DNA of 11,700 bases. It comes from Chthoniobacter sp. Its GTDB lineage: Bacteria > Verrucomicrobiota > Verrucomicrobiia > Chthoniobacterales > Chthoniobacteraceae. The notes under the pieces were generated by a model, which saw only the letters and a program-made list of their open reading frames with translations, was not told the origin of the DNA and searched no databases. Every line of letters starts with the position of its first letter. The first letter of the stretch is position 1. The stretch spans positions 1 to 11,700 of the forward strand of contig JANXWQ010000213.1 of NCBI GenBank assembly GCA_025351065.1. The letters are read 5' to 3'. A program made the translations under genes and the position numbers. Of the stretch, positions 1 through 6,848 are shown in pieces.

Positions 1-395
1 GCTCGGTCGAACATTCCATCGTGCTGTTCGACTCGATCCCCAGCCTGCTCAAACTCTACGGCCACGGCGGCGTCTTCATCTCCCCGCGCTTCCTCGATAA
101 CACCTACAACCTCGGCCACACCGAATGGAAAATCGCGCTGCCCATGGCCTGCGGTCGCGTGGCCCTCGGCAGCCCGCTGCCTAGCTACCTTGATGTCGCT
201 GAGCGCTCGTCGGGCCACGGGCTCCGCATCTGCCACGACACCGCGCAGTGGCGGGGAACTTTCGACGCCATCCTGTCTGACCGCTTCGATTTCGAGAGCG
301 AGGAAAACGCCGCGCGCGAAGTCATCGCGCGCCATTACAGCACGCCGGTGGTTGCCACCGCGCATCGTCAATTCATGGAGGAAATCTGTGGCTGA
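1..395 (+). CDS. Glycosyltransferase, C-terminal part (5' end outside window)
   Basis: The reading frame is open from base 3, the first full codon, to the TGA at 393-395, so the N-terminal domain lies upstream of the window. About 130 residues are visible. They read like the nucleotide-sugar-binding half of a GT-B glycosyltransferase: a segment giving VFISPRFLDNTYNLGHTEWK, then ALPMACGRVALGSPLPSY, which matches the 'E-(A/L)MACG-xPV' stretch near the donor site of GT4-type enzymes. The end (HYSTPVVATAHRQFMEEICG) looks like the usual C-terminal helix. The first ATG in this frame (position 21) is inside the domain and is not a plausible start. The gene overlaps the next glycosyltransferase by 8 nt, so they probably share a transcript. 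Its likely role is transfer of a sugar to a growing surface glycan at the cytoplasmic membrane. Donor and acceptor cannot be told from sequence. Confidence 0.75.
   Translation, partial: SVEHSIVLFDSIPSLLKLYGHGGVFISPRFLDNTYNLGHTEWKIALPMACGRVALGSPLPSYLDVAERSSGHGLRICHDTAQWRGTFDAILSDRFDFESEENAAREVIARHYSTPVVATAHRQFMEEICG
377..381 (+). promoter_or_regulatory. Shine-Dalgarno GGAGG for the GTG start at 388
   Basis: GGAGG lies 6 nt upstream of the GTG at 388, inside the last codons of the preceding gene. It fixes the start of the second glycosyltransferase, whose frame is otherwise open back to an ATG at 190 that lies deep inside the upstream gene. It is the only strong Shine-Dalgarno site I see in front of any gene in the window. 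Confidence 0.7.
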
Positions 396-1503
396 GCGTC
401 GCGTTGCTTTTATCTACATCAAAGGCCGCCTCGCCCGGCTGCCGGACGTGCGGAGCGGAGCAGCGCCGACCGAGTTTTTCTATGGCGCAATCGAGCTGGA
501 GCGGCAGGGCTGGCAGATCGAGCACTACGAGATCGACCCCGATTCGCCGGGCGATTTTCTGGCCCGCGCGCTGGCCTACCTGTTTCCGACGAGCTGCCGC
601 CCCGTAAAAATGGATCCGCGTCTGCTCACCCGCGGCGCGGCGCTCGCGGCGCGGCTGAATAAGTGCGACTGCATCGTCGCCACGGCGGGCAATATCGCCT
701 TTGCGCTCGCGCTGCTCGCGGAGCTGGGGTGCATCCGCCGGCGCATCATCGGCATCCAGTGCGGGGTGCTGAACTACCCGCACAACTTCATCCGCAAGGC
801 GATCTCGCGGCGGCTGCTCGCGCGCATGCACAGCATGCTTTTCGCCGGCGGCGAGCTGGCGGAGATGCGCGCTTTTTTCGACCTGCCGGAGGAGCGGATC
901 GCGCCGAATGAATTCGGCGTCGATCTCGATTTCTGGAAACCGGGCGACGGTGCGGTTGGCGATTACGTGCTCGCGGTCGGCAATGACGGGCAGCGCGATT
1001 ACGAGACGCTGCTCCGCGCCGCACCGCAGATCGGCTGCCCCATCCGCATCATCACCCGCCGCGCGCTGCCGCAGCCGCTGCCGCCGAATGTCACGCACAT
1101 CGCGGGGAGCTGGCATGGCCGCGAACTCGATGACGCCGCCCTGCGCGACGTGTATCGCGCCGCCCGCTGCGTGGTCGTGCCAATCCGCCCCACGCTCCAG
1201 CCTTCGGGCCAAAGCGTGACGCTTCAGGCGATGGCTTGCGGCACTCCCGTCGTGCTCACCGAGACCGTCGGCCTGTGGTCACGGGACGCGCTCGTGAGCG
1301 GCGACAACATCCTGCTCGCACGGCCCAACGACGCGGCTGATCTCGCGGAGAAAACCTGCCGCGTTTTGCAAGACAGCGCGCTGCGCGCGCGGCTTGTCCG
1401 GCGCGGTTTGGAGACCGTGCAAAGCCACGGCGACATCCGTCATTTTGCCGCCCGCGCGGCGGCGCTCATCGAGCGCTGCGCATCACCGCAGAATCTCGTG
1501 TAG
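388..1503 (+). CDS. GT4-like glycosyltransferase (371 aa, GTG start)
   Basis: A 371-residue GT-B fold glycosyltransferase of the glycosyl-transferases-group-1 (GT4) type, predicted to act on the cytoplasmic side of the membrane in polysaccharide assembly. The N-terminal half (about 1-185) carries VAFIYIKGR and a segment around residues 118-135 (RRIIGIQCGVLNYP). The C-terminal half begins near YVLAVGND (193-200), continues with IRIITRR (219-225), and has the donor-site stretch QPSGQSVTLQAMACGTPVVL at 271-290. In that stretch the usual second Glu of the E-x7-E signature is Gln280, and the position of the first Glu is not acidic. This P-S-G-Q-S variant is known to me from other GT4 proteins, so the enzyme need not be dead. 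The start is GTG 388, chosen for the GGAGG six bases upstream and the short overlap with the preceding gene. After it comes a 330-nt non-coding gap, unlike the tight junctions elsewhere in the cluster. Donor and acceptor sugars are unknown. Confidence 0.85.
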   Translation: MAERRVAFIYIKGRLARLPDVRSGAAPTEFFYGAIELERQGWQIEHYEIDPDSPGDFLARALAYLFPTSCRPVKMDPRLLTRGAALAARLNKCDCIVATAGNIAFALALLAELGCIRRRIIGIQCGVLNYPHNFIRKAISRRLLARMHSMLFAGGELAEMRAFFDLPEERIAPNEFGVDLDFWKPGDGAVGDYVLAVGNDGQRDYETLLRAAPQIGCPIRIITRRALPQPLPPNVTHIAGSWHGRELDDAALRDVYRAARCVVVPIRPTLQPSGQSVTLQAMACGTPVVLTETVGLWSRDALVSGDNILLARPNDAADLAEKTCRVLQDSALRARLVRRGLETVQSHGDIRHFAARAAALIERCASPQNLV

Positions 1504-1541
1504 CGCGTCCGATTGAAAAAACTGCCGTCATCCTGAACGGA

Positions 1542-1572
1542 GTTTCGCCGCGGGCGCAGGCGGGGGCGAAAC
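1542..1572. repeat. Small perfect hairpin inside the repeat element
   Basis: GTTTCGCC at 1542-1549 pairs perfectly with GGCGAAAC at 1565-1572 around a 15-nt G/C-rich loop. The hairpin sits directly after the left terminal arm of the composite element, so it looks like a module inserted in or added to the terminal repeat. Confidence 0.65.
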
Positions 1573-1617
1573 GCAGTGAAAACCGGGTCCCCGAGGTGCC
1601 TATGGGACGGCGGGGCA

Positions 1618-1703
1618 AATCGCTGACAGTAGATGGGCGGAGGCGGTGGGAGGAAAGACGCGCCATCACTCCCGCCGCCTCCGCCCATTTAGAGTCAGCG
1701 GTT
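1618..1703. repeat. Long inner hairpin with 35-nt arms
   Basis: The arm 1618-1652 and the reverse complement of 1669-1703 agree at 30 of 35 positions, including an uninterrupted block ATGGGCGGAGGCGG. The loop is 16 nt (1653-1668). Three of the five differences become G-U pairs in an RNA copied from the + strand, leaving two adjacent unpaired positions (1628-1629). A transcript reading through towards the methyltransferase gene would form a very stable stem. No T-run follows the stem, so it is not a canonical intrinsic terminator. Confidence 0.8.
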
Positions 1704-1833
1704 CTTCACTCCGCCATTGTCGCAGAGCTTCCAATGGCTGCGTTCAGAATGACGGCAGGTTTTGGATTTTTCCCTGCGTGATCCACCACCAAATCTCGAC
1801 ACTCCCCAACTGTCCTACCCACTCTCCGCAAGA

Positions 1834-2712
1834 ATGAGTTCACCAAATTTCCCCGAAATGATGACCGCGGCTGAACACGCCGCCAGCGGCTGGCTGCAAA
1901 GCGCGGCCAACGCGGAGTGCCGGGAGCGCGTGTGGAAGCTCGGTCTGCTCACCGGCTTGAAATGCGAGGACGACGGGACTTACGCGCCGGCAAATTTCGA
2001 GCGCGCGCTCGTGCTCGACCGTCTGATCCAGCTCCGCCAGCCGCGGCGCATCCTCGAGATCGGCACCGGGCGCGGCCTCGGCTGCCTGAGCATCGCGGCG
2101 TCTGCGCGGAGCCACGGCGTGAGCGTGGAAATCACGACGCTTGATCTTTCCCCGCCCGATTTGCGCATCCGCTGGCCCATTGAAATCGACGGCACGCGCC
2201 AGGTGCTCGATGCCAGCCGCCGCGAAGTCTGGGGCCGCCACATCGACCCCGCGCTCACCGCCGTGGTGCGTGAAGTCGCGGGCCTCACCACGCGCACGCT
2301 GCCCGCGCTCGTCGCCGAGGGGCGTCCGTTCGACCTCATCTTCATCGACGCCGGGCACGACCTCTATTCCGTCGTCCACGATCTCGCCTACAGCACGAAG
2401 CTGCTCGCGCCCGGCGGGGCCGTCCTCATGGATGACTTCGCGCCGCTGGAGGAATTCGGCCTCGGGACGTGCGTGGTCGCGCCGCAGGCCCGGCGGTTTT
2501 TTGGAAAAGTCGAAATCTTCGCGACGGAGGGACTCGTCTTCGGCGGTGCGGTGCAACCCGAGGCGCCGCGCGGCATGGTGCTGCTCACCGAGCCCATCGC
2601 GCAGGATGTCTCCGTCAGCCGTGCCCGGCTGCTCGCGTGGCGGGTGGCGGAATTCGTTCTCCGCCTCTGCCACGCGCCGCAGTTTTTTCCGCTGCGCACC
2701 ACCCGTCCGTGA
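1834..2712 (+). CDS. Class I SAM-dependent methyltransferase (292 aa)
   Basis: A Rossmann-fold methyltransferase of the Methyltransf_24 / O-methyltransferase-like kind. Motif I is ILEIGTGRGLG at about residues 73-83 (glycine-rich SAM loop). The acidic end of the next strand is LDLSP (103-107). FDLIFIDAGH (166-175) gives the post-motif Asp/His typical of this family, followed by LLAPGGAVLMDDF (190-202). It probably methylates a sugar hydroxyl, a chain end or a linked group during surface-glycan assembly; the acceptor is not readable from sequence. I take the ATG at 1834 as the start, giving MSSPNFPEMM. An in-frame ATG at 1762 would add 24 proline-rich residues beginning right next to the upstream repeat element, and ATGs at 1858 and 1861 are also possible. 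No good Shine-Dalgarno precedes any of them. The stop overlaps the next GTG start by 4 nt, indicating coupled translation. Confidence 0.85.
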   Translation: MSSPNFPEMMTAAEHAASGWLQSAANAECRERVWKLGLLTGLKCEDDGTYAPANFERALVLDRLIQLRQPRRILEIGTGRGLGCLSIAASARSHGVSVEITTLDLSPPDLRIRWPIEIDGTRQVLDASRREVWGRHIDPALTAVVREVAGLTTRTLPALVAEGRPFDLIFIDAGHDLYSVVHDLAYSTKLLAPGGAVLMDDFAPLEEFGLGTCVVAPQARRFFGKVEIFATEGLVFGGAVQPEAPRGMVLLTEPIAQDVSVSRARLLAWRVAEFVLRLCHAPQFFPLRTTRP

Positions 2713-3845
2713 TCGCAGATCGTCTGGCCCGTTTGCTGCCGCGCGCCGTGCGCCGCGTCCTGCGCGCGCCAGTGGATGTGCCGGCGCGGCTGTGGTTCCG
2801 GCACCGGCTGCGGGCCGCGGAATTCCGGCTCGCCACAGGCGGCCCGGTGCTGAGCTACGGCGCGGCGCTCCCGCCAAAGGCGGGCGCGCTGGTGCAGGGC
2901 GGGCGCGTGAAGCTCACGCACCTAGACCGCGTTTTTCCGGCGCGCGCGGATTCTTTCAATGTGCTCTACCTCGTGAGCAGCGCGATCCCGCCGCACGCGC
3001 TGGAACTCGTGCGCTTCGCGAAAGCGCGCGGTGTGAAGTTCGTCTGGAACCAGAACGGCGTCGCGTATCCCGCATGGGCCGGGCCATTCACGGACGACGT
3101 GAATGACCCCATGCGCGCGCTGCGCCGCGAGGCGGATTATGTCGTCTATCAAAGCGCCTTCTGCCGCGCCTCCGCGGACCGGCTGCTCGGTCGCGCCGCA
3201 TGTCCGTCGGAGGTACTGTTCAATCCCGTGGACACCGCGCTTTTCTCCCCCGCCGAAACGCCGCCGCCGCTCACGGAACTCCGCCTGCTCGCGATGGGCA
3301 CGCACACCTACGCCGACCGCGTGCTCGTCACGCTGCGCTGCCTGGCGGAGCTGCACCGCACCGGCCGCGCAGCCCGGCTGACGATCGCGGGGCCGATGCA
3401 GTGGGCCGGTGCCGATGAAGAAGTCCGGCGCGCGATAAGCGACTTCGGCCTGCGCGAGCACGTCACGCTGCGGCCCGCCTTTTCGCAAAGCGAGGCGGCG
3501 GAAATGTGCCGCGCGCACCACGTCCTGCTGCATCCGAAATACATGGACCCCTGCCCCACCGTAGTCATCGAGGCGCTCGCCTGCGGCTTGCCCGTGGTCG
3601 GCCCCGCGAGCGGCGGGCTGCCGGAGTTGGTGGATGCCGGCTTGGGCCGTCTGCTGCCCGTCCCGGAGGATTGGGAGCGCATGCACTCGCCCGATTCCGG
3701 CGCGATGGCCGCGGCGGTGGCCGAGATCGCTGCGGACTGGCAGGGCTTCAGCACGCGGGCGCGGCAGCGCGCGCTCGCGCTGTTTCGCGCGGAGCCGTGG
3801 GTCGCGCGGCATGGCGAGATTTTCGAGCAACTCCTTGGGGCATAA
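2709..3845 (+). CDS. GT4 family glycosyltransferase (378 aa, GTG start)
   Basis: A retaining GT-B glycosyltransferase of the GT4 type, probably a step in polysaccharide repeat-unit assembly. The N-terminal domain (to about 165) contains FNVLYLVSSA (83-92) and FVWNQNGVAYP (111-121), a segment common in this group before the linker. The hinge is VLFNPVDTALFSP (169-181). The donor domain starts at LRLLAMGTHTYADR (191-204), with LTIAGPM (224-230) and the signature HPKYMDPCPTVVIEALACG then LPVVGPASGGLPELV (275-308). The second catalytic-signature Glu is E288, with Asp280 at the usual first acidic position. The start is GTG 2709, which overlaps the methyltransferase stop as GTGA. The frame is open back to 2469, but that part lies on the methyltransferase coding sequence and is an out-of-frame shadow. 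Translation probably relies on re-initiation, since no Shine-Dalgarno is seen. Donor sugar and linkage are unknown. Confidence 0.88.
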   Translation: MIADRLARLLPRAVRRVLRAPVDVPARLWFRHRLRAAEFRLATGGPVLSYGAALPPKAGALVQGGRVKLTHLDRVFPARADSFNVLYLVSSAIPPHALELVRFAKARGVKFVWNQNGVAYPAWAGPFTDDVNDPMRALRREADYVVYQSAFCRASADRLLGRAACPSEVLFNPVDTALFSPAETPPPLTELRLLAMGTHTYADRVLVTLRCLAELHRTGRAARLTIAGPMQWAGADEEVRRAISDFGLREHVTLRPAFSQSEAAEMCRAHHVLLHPKYMDPCPTVVIEALACGLPVVGPASGGLPELVDAGLGRLLPVPEDWERMHSPDSGAMAAAVAEIAADWQGFSTRARQRALALFRAEPWVARHGEIFEQLLGA

Positions 3846-3853
3846 ACCTCCGC

Positions 3854-4723
3854 ATGAAAGGTCGCGCACGCATTGTTCTGGGAGTGGTCGGTTTTGCCGC
3901 GCTCGCCTGCGCGGTCTGCTACGTCTGCGCGCTCCTCCCGATGCAACTCGGGCGCAAAGCCGAAAGGGCTGCGGGCAAGGCGCAAAAGACTGCGAACGAG
4001 ACGCGGATGAAAATCGAGAAGGCGGCGTGGCGACAGCCGGGGCAGTCGGTCGTTGCGCGCACGGGCCTGCCAAATCTGCGGACGAAGCTCGCGGCGCACG
4101 CGCCGGCGACGGTCGCTTTCCTCGGTGGGTCGATCACGAAGAACGCGGGAGAAGGTGGATTCATCAGCGAAGTGGCGGCGTGGATCGAGACGCAGGCGGC
4201 AGGCGTTCATGTCGAGACGATCAATGCTGGCATCGGCAACACGGGTTCCGATCTCGGCGCGCAGCGCATCGACGCCGACGTGCTCAGCCACCGGCCCGAT
4301 GTCCTGTTCGTGGAATTCGCGGTCAACGATTCCGACCGCGAATGTACCGCGGACATGGAACGGATCGTGAGGAAAACGCGGGCGGCGAATCCGCAAACCG
4401 ACATCGTCTTTCTCTACGCCGTAATGGACTGGACGCTCCCGCGTATGGAGGCAGGAAAATTTCCGCCATCCGTGATCCGGCATGAAAAAGTGGCCGCGCA
4501 TTATGGCATCCCCACCGTCGCGCTGGGCTGCGAGGCGGCGCGCAAAATCCGCCTCGGCGAATGGACGTGGAAGAATTTTTCCAACGACGCCTGCCACCCG
4601 ACCGCCGACGGCTACGCGAGCTACAACCGCGACCTCGCCGCCGCGCTCCCGCAACTCCTCGCCACGAAAGCGTCCGCGCCGAATCCGCTGCCGCCGCCCC
4701 TCGTCGTCGGCGCTGAAAAGTAA
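3854..4723 (+). CDS. Membrane-anchored SGNH/GDSL-type hydrolase (289 aa)
   Basis: An esterase-fold protein of the SGNH family, predicted to cleave or transfer O-acyl (likely O-acetyl) groups on a glycan outside the cytoplasm. Residues 1-6 are basic, and 7-31 form one hydrophobic segment (IVLGVVGFAALACAVCYVCA) that acts as an uncleaved signal anchor or signal peptide. A charged Lys/Arg/Glu/Ala-rich stalk follows (34-58). All four SGNH blocks are present: FLGGSIT (89-95, nucleophile S93), NAGIGNTGS (124-132, oxyanion Gly126), VEFAVND (153-159, Asn158) and DACHPT (245-250, Asp245 and His248). The start ATG 3854 follows the preceding stop by 8 nt and puts the basic residues just before the hydrophobic segment. 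Its place among glycosyltransferases and near a WcaB-like acetyltransferase suggests control of polysaccharide O-acetylation. A lipase or arylesterase role is less likely in this context. Confidence 0.85.
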   Translation: MKGRARIVLGVVGFAALACAVCYVCALLPMQLGRKAERAAGKAQKTANETRMKIEKAAWRQPGQSVVARTGLPNLRTKLAAHAPATVAFLGGSITKNAGEGGFISEVAAWIETQAAGVHVETINAGIGNTGSDLGAQRIDADVLSHRPDVLFVEFAVNDSDRECTADMERIVRKTRAANPQTDIVFLYAVMDWTLPRMEAGKFPPSVIRHEKVAAHYGIPTVALGCEAARKIRLGEWTWKNFSNDACHPTADGYASYNRDLAAALPQLLATKASAPNPLPPPLVVGAEK

Positions 4724-4734
4724 CCGCATCGCGC

Positions 4735-5766
4735 ATGCCCGCAGCCAGTAATCCAGCGCCGACGGTGAGCGTCCTGATGACGATGTTCGATGCTGCGCGG
4801 CATCTGCGCGCGTCGGTCGAGAGCGTGCTCGCACAGACGTTCGGCGACTTCGAGTTTCTCATCGTGGACGACGGCTCGCGCGATGACAGCGCGGCTATCG
4901 TCGAGAGCTACGGCGACGCGCGCATCCGGCTCGTGTGCAATGAACGGAACAAAGGCCAGACGCCGTGCCTGAATCAAGGCCTGGCCTTGGCCCGCGGTGC
5001 ATGGGTCGCACGGCAGGATGCGGATGACCTCTCTCTGCCACGGCGGCTGGAGCGGCAGATGGAGCGGCTCCGGCGGGATGAAAAACTGGCGCTGCTCGGC
5101 TGCCAGGCGTGGCTGGTGGATGACGGCGGAAAGTTTACCGGCCTGCTCGATGTCGCGCTCGGGCCGGAGAGCATCGAGTGGGCGGGGTTGTGGGAGAATC
5201 CGTTCATCCACACGGCGGCGATCTTCCGCCGCGAGGTGGTCGCGCGGCTCGGCGGCTACGACGAATCGTTTCGCATCTGCCAGGACTACGACCTGTGGAT
5301 GCGCATCGCGGCTGAGCACGCGACGGCGAATCTTTCCGAGCGGCTTACCGTCTATCGGCACGCCGCGCAATCGCTCCAGCACAGCGGGCGCGAGACGGTG
5401 CGCGAGGAATCGCGGCGGGTGCTGCGCGGGGTGCTGGCGCGGGCTTTTTCAAAGACGGTCTCGGAGGCGGATGCCGCGGTGCTGATGCGGTTCCGCGAAG
5501 GCGTGGCGGCGGGGGAGCTGGCGGAATTCCGCGCGGTGTATGCGCGCTTGCTCGCAGCCTACCGGGCCGCACATCCAGCCGTCGCCGGGGCGAGGGATTT
5601 TCGCCGCACGCTCGCGCTGCATCGCGCGAAACTCGGGCGCGGCGTGCTCGGGGCGCGCCCGCTGGCCGGGCTCGCGGAACTCGGCCGGGCGTTTGCGCTC
5701 GATCCTCAATTGCTCATCCGCCTGCTCGCCGACCGGCTCGCCGGGCGCTTCACTTTGGCGTCGTGA
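4735..5766 (+). CDS. GT2 family glycosyltransferase (343 aa)
   Basis: An inverting GT-A glycosyltransferase of family 2. It begins with VSVLMTMFDAARHLRASVES (11-30), followed by QTFGDFEFLIVDDGSRDD (34-51) with the nucleotide-binding DDGS at 45-48. The metal-binding DxD region is QDADD at 94-98. NPFIHTAAIFRREVV (155-169) and LGGYDESFRICQDYDLWMR (172-190) form the acceptor/catalytic region, with the ED-like QDYDLW motif usual in this family. The C-terminal 140 residues are Arg/Ala/Leu-rich and helical, without membrane segments, so this is a soluble or peripheral enzyme and not a synthase-type GT2. The start ATG 4735 lies 11 nt after the SGNH gene. The stop overlaps the next GTG start by 4 nt. 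It likely adds one sugar in the repeat unit; donor and linkage cannot be assigned. Confidence 0.9.
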   Translation: MPAASNPAPTVSVLMTMFDAARHLRASVESVLAQTFGDFEFLIVDDGSRDDSAAIVESYGDARIRLVCNERNKGQTPCLNQGLALARGAWVARQDADDLSLPRRLERQMERLRRDEKLALLGCQAWLVDDGGKFTGLLDVALGPESIEWAGLWENPFIHTAAIFRREVVARLGGYDESFRICQDYDLWMRIAAEHATANLSERLTVYRHAAQSLQHSGRETVREESRRVLRGVLARAFSKTVSEADAAVLMRFREGVAAGELAEFRAVYARLLAAYRAAHPAVAGARDFRRTLALHRAKLGRGVLGARPLAGLAELGRAFALDPQLLIRLLADRLAGRFTLAS

Positions 5767-6848
5767 AATTCCTTTTTCTCTCCAGCTACGCGCATCTCGT
5801 GCTCGACCCCCAGGCGAAGCAAACGTCCGGCGGCGCAGAGCTGCAGGTCGCGCTGTTGGCGGCGGAACTCGCGAAGCGCGGGCACCAGGTCACCATCGTC
5901 GGAGGCGATCACGGGCAGCCGGCGGATCGCACTTTGCAAGGCATGCGCTTGCGCACGGGTGGCAGATTTCACACCGGCGGGCTGCTCGATACGCTGCGCG
6001 CGCTGCCGGTGGTGCTGCGGATCGTGGCGGAGGAAAAGCCGGACTACACGCTGATCCTCGGCTGGACGACGTGGCTGTTTTTCCTGCACGTCGCCAAACC
6101 GCTGTTGCGCACAAAACTCGTCTTCATCTGCGGCCTCGACACCGAGGTGAATGGAGTTTTCCGCGCGCAGAATCCCGCGCGCGGCGCGCTTTTTGAGTAC
6201 GGCGTGCGGCATGCCGATTTGCGGTTGGCGATGACCGACGATCAGCGCGAGCAGTTTCACCGCGCGGGGCAGGACTGCGGGCTGTATCGCAATCTCATCC
6301 TGCCCCGGATCGCGCCGCGCAAGACGGCGAAAGACCTCGCGTTGCTGTGGGTCGCGCGCTGCCAGCCGATCAAGCGCCCGCACCTTTTCCTCGACCTCGC
6401 CGCGCGGCTGCCCGAGGAGCGCTGCGTGATGATTTGCCCGGACGAGGATCGCGCGCTGTGGGAGTCGCTGGAAAGCCGCGCGCGGACGCTGCCGAACGTC
6501 GAGTTCCTGCGCCGCGTGCCGTATCACGAAATCCAGGAATGGTATGATCGCGCGCAAATTTTCGTGAACACGTCGGAGGCGGAAGGATTTCCGAACAGCT
6601 TCATCCAGGCGGCGCAGGGCGGCGCGGCGATTCTCTCGCTGGCGGTCGATCCCGACATGGTGCTCACGCGCTACGGCGCGGGGCTGTGCGCGGGCGGCGA
6701 TGTGGAGAATTTTTTCCGAGAAGCCGCGCGGCTGCTCGGCGATCCGGCGGCGCTGAGCGCGCTGCAAAATCAGGCGTCGCAGTTTGTGACCGAGTTGCAC
6801 GACAACGCGAAGAATGTGGACGCTTTTCTCTCCGGACTGACGCGATGA
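5763..6848 (+). CDS. GT4 family glycosyltransferase (361 aa, GTG start)
   Basis: A GT-B fold glycosyltransferase with both domains. The N-terminal domain opens with FLFLSSYA and the glycine-rich acceptor loop SGGAELQVALLAAELAKRGH (22-41). It continues with LILGWTTWLFF (97-107), where the hydrophobic patch probably sits on the membrane. The donor domain starts at LLWVARCQPIKRPHLFLDLA (194-213), where R199 and K204 match the usual phosphate-binding pair. The signature is SEAEGFPNSFIQAAQGGAAI (271-290). Here the first Glu (E274) is kept, but the second is Gln282, giving E-x7-Q. I recall EGFPN(T/S)FIQA in other GT4 members, so this is probably a subfamily trait. GTG 5763 is chosen because it yields the canonical MKFLFLSS start and overlaps the previous stop as GTGA. 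The next gene overlaps by ATGA. Its role is transfer of a sugar during surface-glycan assembly. Confidence 0.88.
   Translation: MKFLFLSSYAHLVLDPQAKQTSGGAELQVALLAAELAKRGHQVTIVGGDHGQPADRTLQGMRLRTGGRFHTGGLLDTLRALPVVLRIVAEEKPDYTLILGWTTWLFFLHVAKPLLRTKLVFICGLDTEVNGVFRAQNPARGALFEYGVRHADLRLAMTDDQREQFHRAGQDCGLYRNLILPRIAPRKTAKDLALLWVARCQPIKRPHLFLDLAARLPEERCVMICPDEDRALWESLESRARTLPNVEFLRRVPYHEIQEWYDRAQIFVNTSEAEGFPNSFIQAAQGGAAILSLAVDPDMVLTRYGAGLCAGGDVENFFREAARLLGDPAALSALQNQASQFVTELHDNAKNVDAFLSGLTR

Larger units (their letters stand above)
1522..1758. mobile_element. MITE/REP-like composite inverted-repeat element
   Basis: A 237-bp segment is bounded by imperfect terminal inverted repeats of 21 nt. The left arm 1522-1542 reads CTGCCGTCATCCTGAACGGA(G). 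The right arm 1738-1758, reverse-complemented, matches 19 of 21 positions. Inside are a perfect 8-bp hairpin (1542-1549 with 1565-1572) and a long hairpin with 35-nt arms (1618-1652 with 1669-1703). There is no coding capacity, so any movement would need a transposase in trans. The 'GTCATCCTGA(A/G)CG-AG' terminus resembles dispersed intergenic repeats I have seen in several bacterial phyla; that comparison is from memory. A clear target-site duplication is not visible. An untransposed structured RNA or a REP-type palindrome cluster is the alternative. Confidence 0.6.
1504..1833. other. Non-coding gap in the polysaccharide cluster
   Basis: This is the only gap above 300 nt in the window. Most of it (1522-1758) is a composite inverted-repeat element described separately. 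The short remaining stretches (1504-1521 and 1759-1833) show no convincing -35/-10 pair. Small open frames crossing the gap (for example 1596-1781 and 1646-1837) follow the repeat arms and show no protein-like character, so I do not call genes. The gap may still carry a promoter or a transcription-attenuating structure for the downstream genes, but no motif proves this. Confidence 0.7.

Noticed and set aside
1596..1837. Two short + strand open frames in the gap (1596-1781 and 1646-1837)
   Set aside because: Both follow the inverted-repeat arms, lack Shine-Dalgarno sites and show no protein-like composition.
2469..2708. 80-codon N-terminal extension of the GT4 at 2709
   Set aside because: It overlaps the methyltransferase in another frame and reads as Arg/Ala-rich nonsense. 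The GTGA overlap start is more consistent with the neighbouring genes.
1840..2877. 345-codon open frame on the - strand
   Set aside because: It is antisense to the methyltransferase, whose SAM motifs are unambiguous. The translation has no recognisable fold.
2141..3106. 321-codon open frame on the + strand
   Set aside because: It runs across the methyltransferase/glycosyltransferase junction in the third frame with Ser/Arg/Pro-rich content typical of a shifted frame.
3308..4834. 508-codon open frame on the - strand
   Set aside because: It spans three + strand genes with clear motifs, and its translation is low-complexity Arg/Ala-rich. It is a GC-driven shadow.
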